Assembly (NCBI RefSeq): GCF_018122595.1
Contig: NZ_JAGRQH010000001.1
Coordinates: forward strand, 62,001 to 126,000
Source: Neokomagataea anthophila
GTDB lineage: Bacteria; Pseudomonadota; Alphaproteobacteria; Acetobacterales; Acetobacteraceae
DNA length: 64,000 bases
Reading direction: 5' to 3'
Shown: positions 19,188 to 28,344 of the stretch, one piece after another
How positions within the stretch are numbered: position 1 is the first letter of the stretch
Layout: the number at the start of each line of letters is the position of its first letter
Translations under genes and position numbers: made by a program
The notes under the pieces: generated by a model
Told to the model about the DNA's origin: nothing
What the model saw: only the letters and a program-made list of their open reading frames with translations
Database searches by the model: none

Positions 19188-21668
19188 TCATGGCTTCTCA
19201 TCAATCTCAGCATCCTGAGCCTGAACCGTACCAGAATGCTCAGGAGTGATACCAAGCTTTTCGCCTTGTGGCCCCCGATAATCCGTCAAACGTTCCAGTC
19301 CAGAAACTTCCAGTGTCCGCGTTGGGAATGGAATGTCAATGCCACGCGCCTCAAAGCACTTCTTCATGCGGCGATAAAACTGACGCTGCACCGGCCAACG
19401 CCCAGCCGTCGTCGTCGGCAAGGTACCACGGACCGTAACAGACCAATCATTAAGTGAATCGACACCCCACATCTGAAAATCATCAATAATCAGATTTTTG
19501 AAGTCCGGGTCAGCTCGCATCTCTGCCGTGATGTCATGAATAGCTTTCACAACGTCATCAGTATCAACCGAATATCCAACCTCCGCCACAATAATGGCAC
19601 GAGCAAAATCACGGTTATAGTTAATGATTTGGTTCAAAGAACTGAACGGGAAGATATTCATTGAACCATCATTCGCCCGTACATGCACTGTACGCAACGA
19701 GAGCTTTTCAACAACACCATAAGTCCCGCTCAGCGTCACGGCATCACCGACTGTCAGTGCGTTCTCCATCAGCAAGAAAATCCCGCTGATAAAATCCTGC
19801 ACCAACTTTTGTGAACCAAAACCCAGCGCCACGCCGAAAATCGATGCACTCGCCAGCAGGGGCGCTGTGTTCACACCAATCTCCGACAAAATCGTAAGCC
19901 CAATCACAGCTGATAGGACAACAAGCAAAATGATACGCAACATTGGCTGCAACGTCCGAAAACGCGCGGCCTTTGCCACACCATCCTTAGACTTTGCCAA
20001 ACGCTGCAAATGCCGTTCGGTCGCAATGCTTACCGCTTCCCAAACCAATACACCGATGAGGAGAGCCACAAGAATTGTCAGAACAGACGAGAAAATATGC
20101 TGACCTAAGCCACCTTGCTCAAACAATTCACGAACAGGTGCACCCCATGCCACTGACAACGCGAAAACCGTTACAACCGCTAGAAGCAACGTCACCACAT
20201 GCTGCACAGCAGGATAATAACGGCTTACGCGCACCTGCGCGTCTTCAGTCAATGATGCCCAATCCGGCAGATGACGGAACAAACGCTCCACACCACCATA
20301 CGCAACAATGCTCACAACACGCGTCAATGCGACAGCGATACATGTCCGCACAAACAATGTCGTGATCACGGCATAGCCACCGTGAATCTCCGCCGCCCAA
20401 ACCAGCCACAAGGCCAAGTCAAAGAAAATGGCCGCAATCCACCAGCCATGCCCAATAAAGCGGAGCAAACCCGGAACGCGGCTACGCTCTGCAACCTGCT
20501 CACACAGCTTCCAGACGGGCGCACGCCCCCGTAAAATCATAAAGAGCAATTGCAGATGAATAATCAGGGCTAATAACTTGCCCAAAGCACCTACAACAGC
20601 ATCTGGCATTCCAAAAGATGACAGCACTGTCAAAATAGCCAGACCAAAACCTAAGGTCGTCCCAAGGCGCTTGAGCCACCCAAACCAAAAGCTCGCGCCC
20701 TTATTGCCCATAATGAGCAAACGGCGCCACGCTTGCTGCGGTGCAAAGAGCATCTGCACAAAAGCCACAAGACCGCAGGCACCAAAACAACCAATCCATG
20801 CGACAGCTTCAATGGCAGCCCCGGTTGCCCCATCGCCCGCATCATCCAGCCCTTCGATCAAGAAAGCAGCGAGCGGGAACATCGCAATTGGCAAAACGTC
20901 CAGCACGAACAGGCCGAATGCAAACGGTAAACGACGAAAGGCCAAAACCAGTTTGGACCATGACCCCTGATGCCGCACACGCTGTGCTTCATTCCGCTCT
21001 ACATCTTCCGCAGACCGCGTGGTGCCGCTCTGCTCAATGGGCATTTCCGCCACTTGGCGTACTTCACGGCGCTCTGCTCGCTCTTCATCAGCATTACGCT
21101 GCTGCCCACGCGCCTCCAACGCTGCACGCGGCTTCTTCAAAGCCAACCTGAGCGCTGCAAACAAAACACCCCCAACTGCCAGCAAAACCGCAACACGCAG
21201 TAGGACCTTCAAGATCACAGCCTGCTCAGACGGCGCCTGCACGACACCCACGACCCAGACACCTAAAGCACGCACATTCCCAATAGTGCCAATCAGCACA
21301 TGCGCTTCATGCTGTAAGGACCGTCCAAAATCCACCACGCTGCTCAACATTTGGTCACCCAAACTGTCAGATTGTGGTTTCGCCTTTGGAACACCCGGCA
21401 CGACACCCGCTGTTTGTGCGGTTGCTAGATTTTTCAACGTGGTCGCAAAAGCTTTGCGCTTTGCATCATCATTCAAAACGCCGAGCAACTGCTGCGCTTG
21501 CGCTTGGGTTAAACTTGGAACCGCCGTCCCTTCGGCATGAGCCGTATGAACGCTCCCCAATGCGAAGAGGCATACGACAAAAGCAGCCCCTACTCCGCGC
21601 AGACAACGCGCCCAAATTTTAGACCGGTTAACGCGACGATGACCACCACTCTCTGCACTCGGCGCCAT
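19188..21668 (-). CDS. Large MscS-type mechanosensitive channel protein
   Basis: ATG 21668 is preceded at 7 bases by AGGAG and is preferred to an upstream in-frame start. The 826-residue product has a signal peptide, a periplasmic N-terminal domain (about residues 20-140), multiple membrane helices, a charged loop near residues 190-235 and a C-terminal MscS core (LLASASIFGVALGFGSQKLV, then GIFLLMENALTVGD and IFPFSSLNQII). Such channels open on membrane tension and release solutes after osmotic downshock. The extra N-terminal part puts it with the long MscS relatives rather than MscS itself. OprB follows 67 bases downstream. Confidence 0.88.
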   Translation of the reverse strand: MAPSAESGGHRRVNRSKIWARCLRGVGAAFVVCLFALGSVHTAHAEGTAVPSLTQAQAQQLLGVLNDDAKRKAFATTLKNLATAQTAGVVPGVPKAKPQSDSLGDQMLSSVVDFGRSLQHEAHVLIGTIGNVRALGVWVVGVVQAPSEQAVILKVLLRVAVLLAVGGVLFAALRLALKKPRAALEARGQQRNADEERAERREVRQVAEMPIEQSGTTRSAEDVERNEAQRVRHQGSWSKLVLAFRRLPFAFGLFVLDVLPIAMFPLAAFLIEGLDDAGDGATGAAIEAVAWIGCFGACGLVAFVQMLFAPQQAWRRLLIMGNKGASFWFGWLKRLGTTLGFGLAILTVLSSFGMPDAVVGALGKLLALIIHLQLLFMILRGRAPVWKLCEQVAERSRVPGLLRFIGHGWWIAAIFFDLALWLVWAAEIHGGYAVITTLFVRTCIAVALTRVVSIVAYGGVERLFRHLPDWASLTEDAQVRVSRYYPAVQHVVTLLLAVVTVFALSVAWGAPVRELFEQGGLGQHIFSSVLTILVALLIGVLVWEAVSIATERHLQRLAKSKDGVAKAARFRTLQPMLRIILLVVLSAVIGLTILSEIGVNTAPLLASASIFGVALGFGSQKLVQDFISGIFLLMENALTVGDAVTLSGTYGVVEKLSLRTVHVRANDGSMNIFPFSSLNQIINYNRDFARAIIVAEVGYSVDTDDVVKAIHDITAEMRADPDFKNLIIDDFQMWGVDSLNDWSVTVRGTLPTTTAGRWPVQRQFYRRMKKCFEARGIDIPFPTRTLEVSGLERLTDYRGPQGEKLGITPEHSGTVQAQDAEIDEKP

Positions 21669-21878
21669 AAATGAACTCCTCTTGGACCGTCCTATCACCA
21701 CCTAAACTACTCTTAAGCGATGATAGAGCCAGACACTTCCCAAAACATGATGCTGGGCCTGCCCTATACTGTGTTTGTGAACGCAGAGTTTCCCCCAGAG
21801 GTTCGCTTTTAACCTGATCTTAAACACCTCAATGCTTTTCTAGGCAGACCACGCCACCATTTGGATCACCCCAAACAC

Positions 21879-22622
21879 ATGCACCCTTCCCTAAAAAGAC
21901 CACTCAGCCTGATATGCTGTACCTTCAGCTTGCTCATCAGCGGCTGCAATAATCTGGATGATCTCTCTGAAATTGGCCGCCCACCACGCATGACCAGTAT
22001 CTCAGACCCCACTTTAGCCGCCAATTATCAGCCCATCACCATGCCCATGCCGCCACTACGCTTACCCCCTCAAGAGCCCTCCAGCTTATGGCACAGCGGC
22101 AGTCGCGCCTTCTTCAAAGACCAGCGCGCATCTCAAGTGGGAGATCTCGTCACAATTATTGTCAATATTACCGATAATGCGTCCATGAATGACGGAACAA
22201 CCGCCCAACGGGATGGTAACCAAAAGCTCGGCATTCCCAATCTGTTTGGCATCAAAGGTAAAATCATTGATGCCCTCACAGGTGCCAATAGCCTCGCGAC
22301 CAATAGTAGCAGCGGCAATACCGCTACCGGTAAAATTGCCCGAAATGAGAGCGTAACCCTACGCCTTGCAGGGACGATCACACAGGTCTTACCAAACGGA
22401 AACTTTGTCGTGATGGGCAAACAGGAAATGCGTGTAAACAGTGAACTTCGAGAACTCGGCGTATCCGGCATCGTACGCCCTCAAGATATCACTGCCGATA
22501 ACACCGTCACCCATGACCGCATGGCAGAAGCTCGTATCTCATATGGTGGCCGTGGCACACTCAGTCGCCTTCAAACCCCACGATATGGACAGCAAATTAT
22601 GGATGCCATTTTGCCATTCTAA
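21879..22622 (+). CDS. flgH: Flagellar L-ring protein FlgH
   Basis: FlgH forms the outer-membrane L-ring bushing around the flagellar rod. The product of about 247 residues is a lipoprotein (lipobox LLISG-C) and carries SSLWHSGSRAFFKDQRASQVGD and LVTIIVNITDNASM, then the conserved VSGIVRPQDITADNTV and the end GQQIMDAILPF. A TTG at 21861 is an alternative start; ATG 21879 gives a better lipoprotein signal. It is alone here, facing away from flgI-flgJ, which lie about 9 kb downstream, whereas flgH usually precedes flgI. Confidence 0.93.
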   Translation: MHPSLKRPLSLICCTFSLLISGCNNLDDLSEIGRPPRMTSISDPTLAANYQPITMPMPPLRLPPQEPSSLWHSGSRAFFKDQRASQVGDLVTIIVNITDNASMNDGTTAQRDGNQKLGIPNLFGIKGKIIDALTGANSLATNSSSGNTATGKIARNESVTLRLAGTITQVLPNGNFVVMGKQEMRVNSELRELGVSGIVRPQDITADNTVTHDRMAEARISYGGRGTLSRLQTPRYGQQIMDAILPF

Positions 22623-22676
22623 CTAAACCATATGGGCCTAGAAAACTCTCTAGACCACAACCATACGACATAAAAA

Positions 22677-22704
22677 AAGCGCCCTCTCACATGAGAAGGC
22701 GCTT
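22677..22704. terminator. Bidirectional terminator between flgH and the TonB-operon TPR gene
   Basis: AAGCGCC/GGCGCTT with a 4-bp inner stem (TCTC/GAGA) and one mismatch lies between convergent genes. The A-run on its left gives a U-run for minus-strand transcripts. Confidence 0.75.
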
Positions 22705-22743
22705 CCACGAAACAGCATAATCAAACGATTATACAATCTCTTT

Positions 22744-23988
22744 TTAATGACCCGGCTGAGACAAAAGCAAAGCCCACAGAGCCGCAACATCACGTGCCGG
22801 CCCTGGATTTTTAATAGAATTGAAGGTCGTCACAGCCTCAGCCTTCTGACCCGCATCCATCTGCGCCATGCCGTATTCCACAACTGCCAGATCTGGATAA
22901 CGTGGCGACTTTGCCAAGCCAGCCTTCATCAGAGCCAAACCCGCAGGCCCCTGCCCGTTCAGCACAAGGTTATAGCCTGTCGTCAGTGACGGGCCTGCAT
23001 TCGTTGCGGCCTGAGCGGCTGCCGTATCTTGCGTCAACTGCGCACGATCAGCTGCGGCACGCTGTGCAACAAATGCATGGAACTTGGCCGTAGCCGGTGC
23101 TGAAGGACCAACACCCAAAATCTTTGCTGCATAGCCCTGATTAAGCAGGTTCAATGCCAGTTGAGACAAGCCCATCTGAACAGCGCGTTCACCCATATCT
23201 TGGAAATCAGACGGATCTTTCAACACACCCGTCTGCAAGCGGAGACGCTCAACATACAGAACCAATGGCGGTTGAAGATTCGGGTTAGCCACCAAATCAT
23301 GGATCAACATCGCCCAATAATCAGGCTTGTTGTAATACTTTGCGAGCAACACATAGGTATGTGTCTTCGCGTCAGCATCCTTGAGGCTGGTATAGGCCGT
23401 GGCCAGCATCTGCAAATGATTTTCTGGCGGAATCTTTCCCGCAGCAATCGTTGCATCAACTTGTGCCTGTGCCGCCTGTGCACAACCTTTCCAATCACCT
23501 TGCAGATAATAGCTTTGAATCAAAACCGTCTGCATACGCGTATCAAGCGCATGATCTTTCAGGTAACGCTGCGTCGCTTGAATCGCGAGCGGATAATTCT
23601 TCCCGCTATACGCCATCGTTGCTTCGGCCATCAGCATTTGGCCTTTGGCCGCTGCAGGCGTACGGCCACTCGCGATCAAAACATCATATGCTTTGATCGC
23701 AGCTGCCGTATTACCGGACTGAGCCGCCACAGCCGCACGCATTTGTGCAGTCGTGTACGCCTCGTACTCGGTCTTGCCCTTAACAGCGTCCGCTGCATCA
23801 ACAGCGGTCATCGCCTTTGCGTAATCTTTGGATGCAAGGGCAGACTGTGCCTGCTGCAGATCCTTACCAACGGCTTGGCCAAGAACATCGGCTGCCGAAG
23901 CCGTACCAAAGAAAGCAAGGCTCAGAGCAGCAGTGCCGACCATGAGCGTTTTACGGGTAAGGTTGAAGCGGTTAAGGGACAAAGACAC
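22744..23988 (-). CDS. Periplasmic TPR-repeat protein at the end of the TonB operon
   Basis: The 414-residue product has a signal peptide (cleaved after FGTASAA) and repeated helical pairs rich in Ala at spacings typical of tetratricopeptide repeats, for example LLNQGYAAKILGV and VEYGMAQMDAGQKAEAVTTF. It begins with GTG 3 bases after the second exbD stop, so it is translationally coupled to the TonB-energising genes. A related TPR protein is often found in this position in acetic acid bacteria and other alphaproteobacteria. Its role is unproven; a scaffold for the TonB complex or its receptors is an inference. Confidence 0.8.
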   Translation of the reverse strand: MSLSLNRFNLTRKTLMVGTAALSLAFFGTASAADVLGQAVGKDLQQAQSALASKDYAKAMTAVDAADAVKGKTEYEAYTTAQMRAAVAAQSGNTAAAIKAYDVLIASGRTPAAAKGQMLMAEATMAYSGKNYPLAIQATQRYLKDHALDTRMQTVLIQSYYLQGDWKGCAQAAQAQVDATIAAGKIPPENHLQMLATAYTSLKDADAKTHTYVLLAKYYNKPDYWAMLIHDLVANPNLQPPLVLYVERLRLQTGVLKDPSDFQDMGERAVQMGLSQLALNLLNQGYAAKILGVGPSAPATAKFHAFVAQRAAADRAQLTQDTAAAQAATNAGPSLTTGYNLVLNGQGPAGLALMKAGLAKSPRYPDLAVVEYGMAQMDAGQKAEAVTTFNSIKNPGPARDVAALWALLLSQPGH

Positions 23989-23991
23989 GAA

Positions 23992-24420
23992 TTACTGTCC
24001 TTCCATAAACTGATCTAGACCCACAATGCCGAGCTTCGTGATACCGAGGCGCTGAGCATCAGCCATAACATGGGCAACCGTCTTATAATCTGAAAGGCGG
24101 TCAGGGTGAATATGCATTTCTGGTTGATCTGCTTCTGCCGCGGCAGAGGCAAAATGTGACTGCAGCGATGCTTCAGAATCAATCGCTTCGCCATTCCAGG
24201 TAATGCTGTTGTCATAACCGATGCTGACCGTAACCAACTTAGGCTGCTCCGCTGATGGCGGAGGATTACCCTGCGGCAGATCGATCGACACAGAATGTGT
24301 CTGCAACGGAATAGTAATGATAAGCATGATAAGCAGAACCAACATCACGTCAATCAATGGCGTGGTGTTGATATCGACAATACCTTCGTCTTCGGCACTG
24401 CTTCCTACGTTCATACCCAT
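23992..24420 (-). CDS. exbD: ExbD-family biopolymer transport protein (second copy)
   Basis: The 142-residue inner-membrane protein has the ExbD layout: short cytoplasmic start, one membrane helix (VMLVLLIMLIITIPL) carrying the proton-relay Asp in TTPLIDVML, and a periplasmic domain. With ExbB it uses proton flow to energise TonB. It is the second of two exbD genes, separated from the first by 67 bases containing a hairpin. Both start MGMNV, showing tandem duplication with later divergence. One copy may serve a TolR-like or specialised role; the sequence does not say which. Confidence 0.92.
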   Translation of the reverse strand: MGMNVGSSAEDEGIVDINTTPLIDVMLVLLIMLIITIPLQTHSVSIDLPQGNPPPSAEQPKLVTVSIGYDNSITWNGEAIDSEASLQSHFASAAAEADQPEMHIHPDRLSDYKTVAHVMADAQRLGITKLGIVGLDQFMEGQ

Positions 24421-24453
24421 ATCGGCGGTCCTTCCTTAAACAATTGAAGGGAG

Positions 24454-24480
24454 CGCAGAGCCTGAAATTCAGGCCCTGCG
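24454..24480 (-). other. Intra-operon hairpin between the two exbD genes
   Basis: CGCAG/CTGCG and GCCTGA/TCAGGC pair around an internal mismatch in the 67-base exbD-exbD gap. No U-run follows. It could set relative transcript stability along the operon. Confidence 0.5.
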
Positions 24481-24487
24481 ACCAACC

Positions 24488-24910
24488 TTACGAGTGAGGT
24501 TGCTCAGTGATGAAATCAACGTGAGCAATACCCGCCTCCTGACACGTGGCCACAACTTGACCAACTGCCATGTACTTCGCTGCACCATCACCACGGACCT
24601 GGATCTGTGGTTGCGGCTTTTTCTTCGCCGCTTCCACCAGATGGTTCAACAAGTCATCGCGCGAGTGCATAGGGGTTGTATCCCAATACACCTGCCCGTT
24701 TGCAGTCACTGCAAGGACAACATTGCCCGGCTTAGTCTGTGTCGGCTGATTAGCATCAACCGGCAGTTTCACCTTCACCGTATGTGTCGCTACAGGGATC
24801 GTGATCAAGAAGATGATCAGCAGCACCAGCATGACGTCGACGAGGGGAGTGGTGTTGATAGCCGACACCACCTCGTCGTCACCGCCGCCTCCTCCGACGT
24901 TCATTCCCAT
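24488..24910 (-). CDS. exbD: ExbD-family biopolymer transport protein (first copy)
   Basis: ATG 24910 is chosen because GAGG lies 8 bases upstream and the next residues match the start of the other ExbD copy; the open frame upstream overlaps exbB. The 140-residue protein has a glycine-rich start (MGMNVGGGGGDDE), the membrane helix with the essential Asp (TTPLVDVMLVLL) and a periplasmic domain with NVVLAVTANGQVYWDT. It starts 4 bases after the exbB stop, indicating coupled translation. It forms the proton channel with ExbB. Confidence 0.93.
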   Translation of the reverse strand: MGMNVGGGGGDDEVVSAINTTPLVDVMLVLLIIFLITIPVATHTVKVKLPVDANQPTQTKPGNVVLAVTANGQVYWDTTPMHSRDDLLNHLVEAAKKKPQPQIQVRGDGAAKYMAVGQVVATCQEAGIAHVDFITEQPHS

Positions 24911-24914
24911 GGGA

Positions 24915-25940
24915 TTAGCCTCGGCCGTTGGTTGCAGAAGTCGTCTGCGTTGCTTCTGGAGAAGCACCGTGACGGAAACCACCGATCAGGATGGACTGAA
25001 CGTCAGCTGCGAAGTTACGCACGCGGTCCATAGCACCCTTGTTACGACGGATCAGCAGGTTGTAACCCAGAACAGCAGGAACAGCCGTTGCCAGACCAAT
25101 TGCCGTCATGATCAAGGATTCACCGACTGGGCCAGCAACCTTATCGATGGATGCCTGACCGGACATGCCGATTGCTGTCAGGGCGTGATAAATACCCCAA
25201 ACCGTACCGAACAGACCAACGAACGGAGACGTTGAACCAACGGTACCCAAGAATGCCAGACCGCCTTGCAGACGCGTGTTCACCGTTTCAACCGAACGAG
25301 AAATGGACATTTCCGTCCATGAGTGCAGGTCGATGGAGTCACGCATAGAACCGTCATGGTGCTCAGCAGCAACAATACCGGTTTCTGCAATGTAACGGAA
25401 CGGAGAAGACGCCTTCAGTGACGCTGCACCTTCTTGGATAGAAGGCTTTGACCAGAATTCACGAGCGGATTCTTTAGCAGCGGACAGAACGCGTGCCTGC
25501 TCAAGGAACTTCGTGACCATGATCAACCACGTACCAGCGGACATGATCACCATAATGATCAGCACGCTACGTGCGATAATGTCACCATTTGCCCACAGAG
25601 CGCCCAGACCATATGGGTTGCCCTTTGGTGCTGTGTCTTCAGCAGGTGCAGAAACTTTTTCAGCAGGCGCTGCGGCATCTGGTGCCGGAGCTGCTGCTGG
25701 AGCAGCCGCGTCAGGTGCCGCAGGAGCTGGTGCTGCTGCCGCAGGAGCGGACTGATCAGCCGGAGCTGGAGCAGCCGCAGGCGCAGCAGCCTGAGAAGCG
25801 TCCTGAGCGTAGCTGATCGCAGGAGCTACAGCGCCCGTTGCCAGAGCCAGCGTCAGAGCCATAGCGCTGGCCCGGACGGCGCGCGCCTTCGTAGGAGCAG
25901 CAAGAGCGGGAAGGCGGAACAGTCTGGTCATGAACTCCAT
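24915..25940 (-). CDS. exbB: ExbB-family TonB-energising protein with long periplasmic leader
   Basis: The 341-residue protein has a signal-like N-terminus, an Ala/Pro repeat stretch (about residues 48-95), then the ExbB/TolQ core: a first membrane helix (SVLIIMVIMSAGTWLIMV), a cytoplasmic loop, and the conserved LGTVGSTSPFVGLFGTVWGI followed by ESLIMTAIGLATAVPAVLGY. It assembles with ExbD to couple proton flow to TonB. The Ala/Pro extension is known in the longer ExbB type of alphaproteobacteria. Two ATGs (25940 and 25931) are possible; the ribosome site does not decide between them. Confidence 0.93.
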   Translation of the reverse strand: MEFMTRLFRLPALAAPTKARAVRASAMALTLALATGAVAPAISYAQDASQAAAPAAAPAPADQSAPAAAAPAPAAPDAAAPAAAPAPDAAAPAEKVSAPAEDTAPKGNPYGLGALWANGDIIARSVLIIMVIMSAGTWLIMVTKFLEQARVLSAAKESAREFWSKPSIQEGAASLKASSPFRYIAETGIVAAEHHDGSMRDSIDLHSWTEMSISRSVETVNTRLQGGLAFLGTVGSTSPFVGLFGTVWGIYHALTAIGMSGQASIDKVAGPVGESLIMTAIGLATAVPAVLGYNLLIRRNKGAMDRVRNFAADVQSILIGGFRHGASPEATQTTSATNGRG

Positions 25941-26088
25941 ATCCTCAATTAAAATGCTCGAAGCCGAGCGGTCTTAAACTTGGCAGTTCCAAAATCATGA
26001 TGTTTGGAACCGTATTTTTTATTCCCTCCCCTCGCTCACAAAGGAAACGAAGGGAGAAAGCTCAATTATCGCAACCCATAACCTGCGC

Positions 26089-26754
26089 TTAGTCGCCCAG
26101 GTTAAAGTCCACGTGCAGAATGTGATGATGTTCCATCACAGGCGCACCATTCACAATCGCAGGCTGATATTTAGCCTTCCGCAGGAACTCGAGCGCACTT
26201 TCAACAAACTCATGACCACCGCTAGAGCTGACGATCTGACAGTTTGCTGTATAGCCGGTCGGAAGAATATCGCAGCTGGCAGTTACCTTACCTTCGCGGT
26301 TTTCTTCTTGTGCTTCTTCCGGATAATCAGGTTTCGCGCCGTTAATAGGACGCGCACCTGCGCTGTGATCAGGAACTGCTGGCACCGGGTTCGGTGTTGG
26401 CGGAGCTGGCGTCGGCACAGGCGTCGGCGTCGGGCTCGGCGGAACCGGATGTGGCGGCTTCGTGTGCGTTACACGTTGCACAGCCTTCGGCGGCGGCGGA
26501 ACACTGATCTTTGGCGGCGGAATATACGGCGGAGGCGGCTGCTCCATCTGCGGCGGTGGCGGCGGTGGAGGTGGCGGCGGTGGCTTAGGCTGCTCTTTGA
26601 TCACTTCTGTTTTGATCGGCGGCTGCTCGTGGGTAAGCTTGCCCACAGCACCACTCATGAGCGCATAAACGATGCCGCCCATAACCAGCACGGCCACGAT
26701 GATTGCGACAAGATAATCTGCCGGCTTGCGCTGCTGTGCGGCGTAGCTCTTCAT
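26089..26754 (-). CDS. tonB: TonB energy transducer
   Basis: The 221-residue protein has a single membrane helix (YLVAIIVAVLVMGGIVYAL), a Pro-rich spacer with a run of ten or more prolines (about residues 52-65) and Lys/Pro repeats, and a C-terminal TonB domain (GKVTASCDILPTGYTANC, then ALEFLRKAKYQPAIVNG). It reaches across the periplasm to the TonB boxes of outer-membrane receptors. AAGG lies 7 bases before the ATG. It is the first gene of the operon tonB-exbB-exbD-exbD-TPR. Confidence 0.94.
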   Translation of the reverse strand: MKSYAAQQRKPADYLVAIIVAVLVMGGIVYALMSGAVGKLTHEQPPIKTEVIKEQPKPPPPPPPPPPPQMEQPPPPYIPPPKISVPPPPKAVQRVTHTKPPHPVPPSPTPTPVPTPAPPTPNPVPAVPDHSAGARPINGAKPDYPEEAQEENREGKVTASCDILPTGYTANCQIVSSSGGHEFVESALEFLRKAKYQPAIVNGAPVMEHHHILHVDFNLGD

Positions 26755-27063
26755 GTCGAAACCTTCTTACCCCTCACTGACAATAGGCAATCGGTACACA
26801 CATCCCTCATGACATGCGACAACCGATCGAACGCTTTTTTGCAGACACTATGCAAGACAAATCAACATGAACGTCACATGCCTTGCACACATACCCGATA
26901 TGCTTAATTGGGCAGGCTTCGCCATAATGTGTCAAGCCGATTGTTCATTTCAAAATTATGAAACCGTCATATTTTTTAAACAATTCAGACTGACTGAATG
27001 ACTAAATACGACATTAATGAATGTTTTCTCTGATAAAAAACGTCTTTTTAAGGGCCAAAACAC
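26755..27063 (-). promoter_or_regulatory. Upstream region of the TonB operon
   Basis: This AT-rich spacer carries a TTGACA (minus strand, near 26935-26940) about 180 bases before tonB, but no good -10 at the expected spacing. A long leader is implied. No clear Fur palindrome was found, though iron control would be expected. Confidence 0.4.
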
Positions 27064-27099
27064 AAAAAAAAGACCGCTCTTTCGAACGATCTTTTTTTT
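27064..27099 (-). terminator. Intrinsic terminator after prfB
   Basis: On the minus strand an A-run/U-run hairpin (AAAAAGATCGTTC, GAAA loop, GAGCGGTCTTTTT, with wobble pairs) is followed by a long T-run. It lies about 50 bases after the prfB stop. Confidence 0.85.
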
Positions 27100-27150
27100 A
27101 CAAACTATAAAGAATTTTAGATTCGTAAGCGCAAAAGCTCTTATGCCTCT

Positions 27151-28282
27151 TTATTGGGCAATAGCACTCGCTTCCGAACGGGTTGCCCCCACGCGTTGCG
27201 CCAGAGAAGCGGACATAAAATCATCCAAGGCGCCATCAAGAACGGCGTCTGGATTACCCTTTTCAACGCCCGTACGCAGATCTTTCACCAACTGATATGG
27301 CGCCAGAACATACGAGCGGATTTGATGCCCCCAGCCGATATCAGTCTTAGACGCTTCTGTCTGAGCCGCAGCCGCTTCACGCTTTTGCAGCTCTGCCTCG
27401 TACATACGTGCACGCAGCATTTCCATCGCCTTCGCACGGTTACGGTGCTGTGAGCGATCCGTTTGACAGGCAACAACAATGCCCGTTGGAATATGCGTGA
27501 TACGAATAGCAGAATCGGTTTTATTCACGTGCTGACCACCCGCGCCTGAAGCACGGAACGTATCAACGCGCAGGTCAGAATCGTTCACTTCCACTTCAAT
27601 CGTGTCATCCACAACAGGATAAACCCACACAGAAGCAAAAGAGGTTTGACGACGCGCAGCCGAGTCAAACGGGGAGATACGCACCAAACGATGAACACCC
27701 GCTTCCGTCTTCATCCAGCCATAAGCATTGGGCCCGCTGATCTGCACAGTCGTAGACTTAATGCCAGCTTGCTCACCTTCACTGCCTTCAATGAAGGTCA
27801 CCTTATAACCATGCTGCTCAGCCCAGCGCGTATACATACGCAGGATCATTTGAGCCCAATCCTGCGCTTCCGTGCCGCCCGCGCCAGCATTGACTTCTAA
27901 GTAACAGTCATTGCTGTCTGCTTCACCAGACAGAAGGCTCTCAATCTCACGCTTATGCGTATCCGCAGCGATAGCGCGCAGCGAAGCAATGGCATCCTGT
28001 ACCATCCCTTCATCGCCTTCCATTTCTGCCAATTCAACAAGCTCAAGCGTGCTGCTGACTTCTTCTTCAATCTGTTCAACGCCCTCAATTTGGTTCGCGA
28101 GCGTTGTCCGTTCACGCATTAATTTTTGCGCAAGGGCTGCATCATTCCAAAGTTCAGGGTCTTCAGAGCGGTGATTTAATTCTTCAAGCCGGGTTTTAGA
28201 GACATCCCAGTTAAAGATGCCTCCTCAGCAGTGCCACCGACTGCTTGATTTGCTCCGCAAGGGCCTCAGTTTCGGCCGACAT
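27151..28282 (-). CDS. prfB: Peptide chain release factor 2, expressed by +1 programmed frameshift
   Basis: RF2 ends translation at UGA and UAA. Translation starts at ATG 28282, reads 23 codons to CTT (28216-28214), meets an in-frame TAA (28213-28211) and must slip +1 to continue at AAC (28212-28210) through to 27151, giving 376 residues. An SD-like AGGAGG lies 3 bases before CTT, as in the known RF2 shift site. The long second frame has the RF2 tripeptide SPF ([11 protein letters not shown]) and the catalytic GGQ ([14 protein letters not shown]). The stop at the slip site is UAA where UGA is usual. It follows mrcA by 62 bases on the same strand. Confidence 0.95.
28210..28226 (-). promoter_or_regulatory. 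Programmed +1 frameshift site of prfB
   Basis: The minus strand reads GAGGAGG-CAT-CTT-TAA-C. AGGAGG is an internal Shine-Dalgarno that strains the ribosome, CTT is the slippery codon, and TAA is the zero-frame stop. In the known mechanism, low RF2 slows termination and favours the shift, so RF2 controls its own synthesis. Confidence 0.93.
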
Positions 28283-28344
28283 ATTCTTTCTCCATTCGCA
28301 AAAATGGTCCCACCACTACGGTGCTCCCACAACGAAAGCGCCCC

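Noticed and set aside
20578-20970. Open frames opposite the mechanosensitive channel gene
   Set aside because: Several overlapping plus-strand frames exist, but all are low-complexity antisense products of one long conserved gene.
23161-24018. 285-residue open frame opposite the TPR gene
   Set aside because: It is a shadow of a GC-biased gene, rich in Arg/His/Cys, with no ribosome site.
26113-26907. 264-residue open frame on the plus strand opposite tonB
   Set aside because: It is the antisense of the Pro-rich tonB spacer; its Arg-rich product has no family features and tonB is unmistakable.
27151-28282. prfB as a pseudogene with a stop at codon 24
   Set aside because: The stop sits exactly in the known RF2 shift context (AGGAGG, 3 bases, CTT, stop, C), so it is programmed and not damage.
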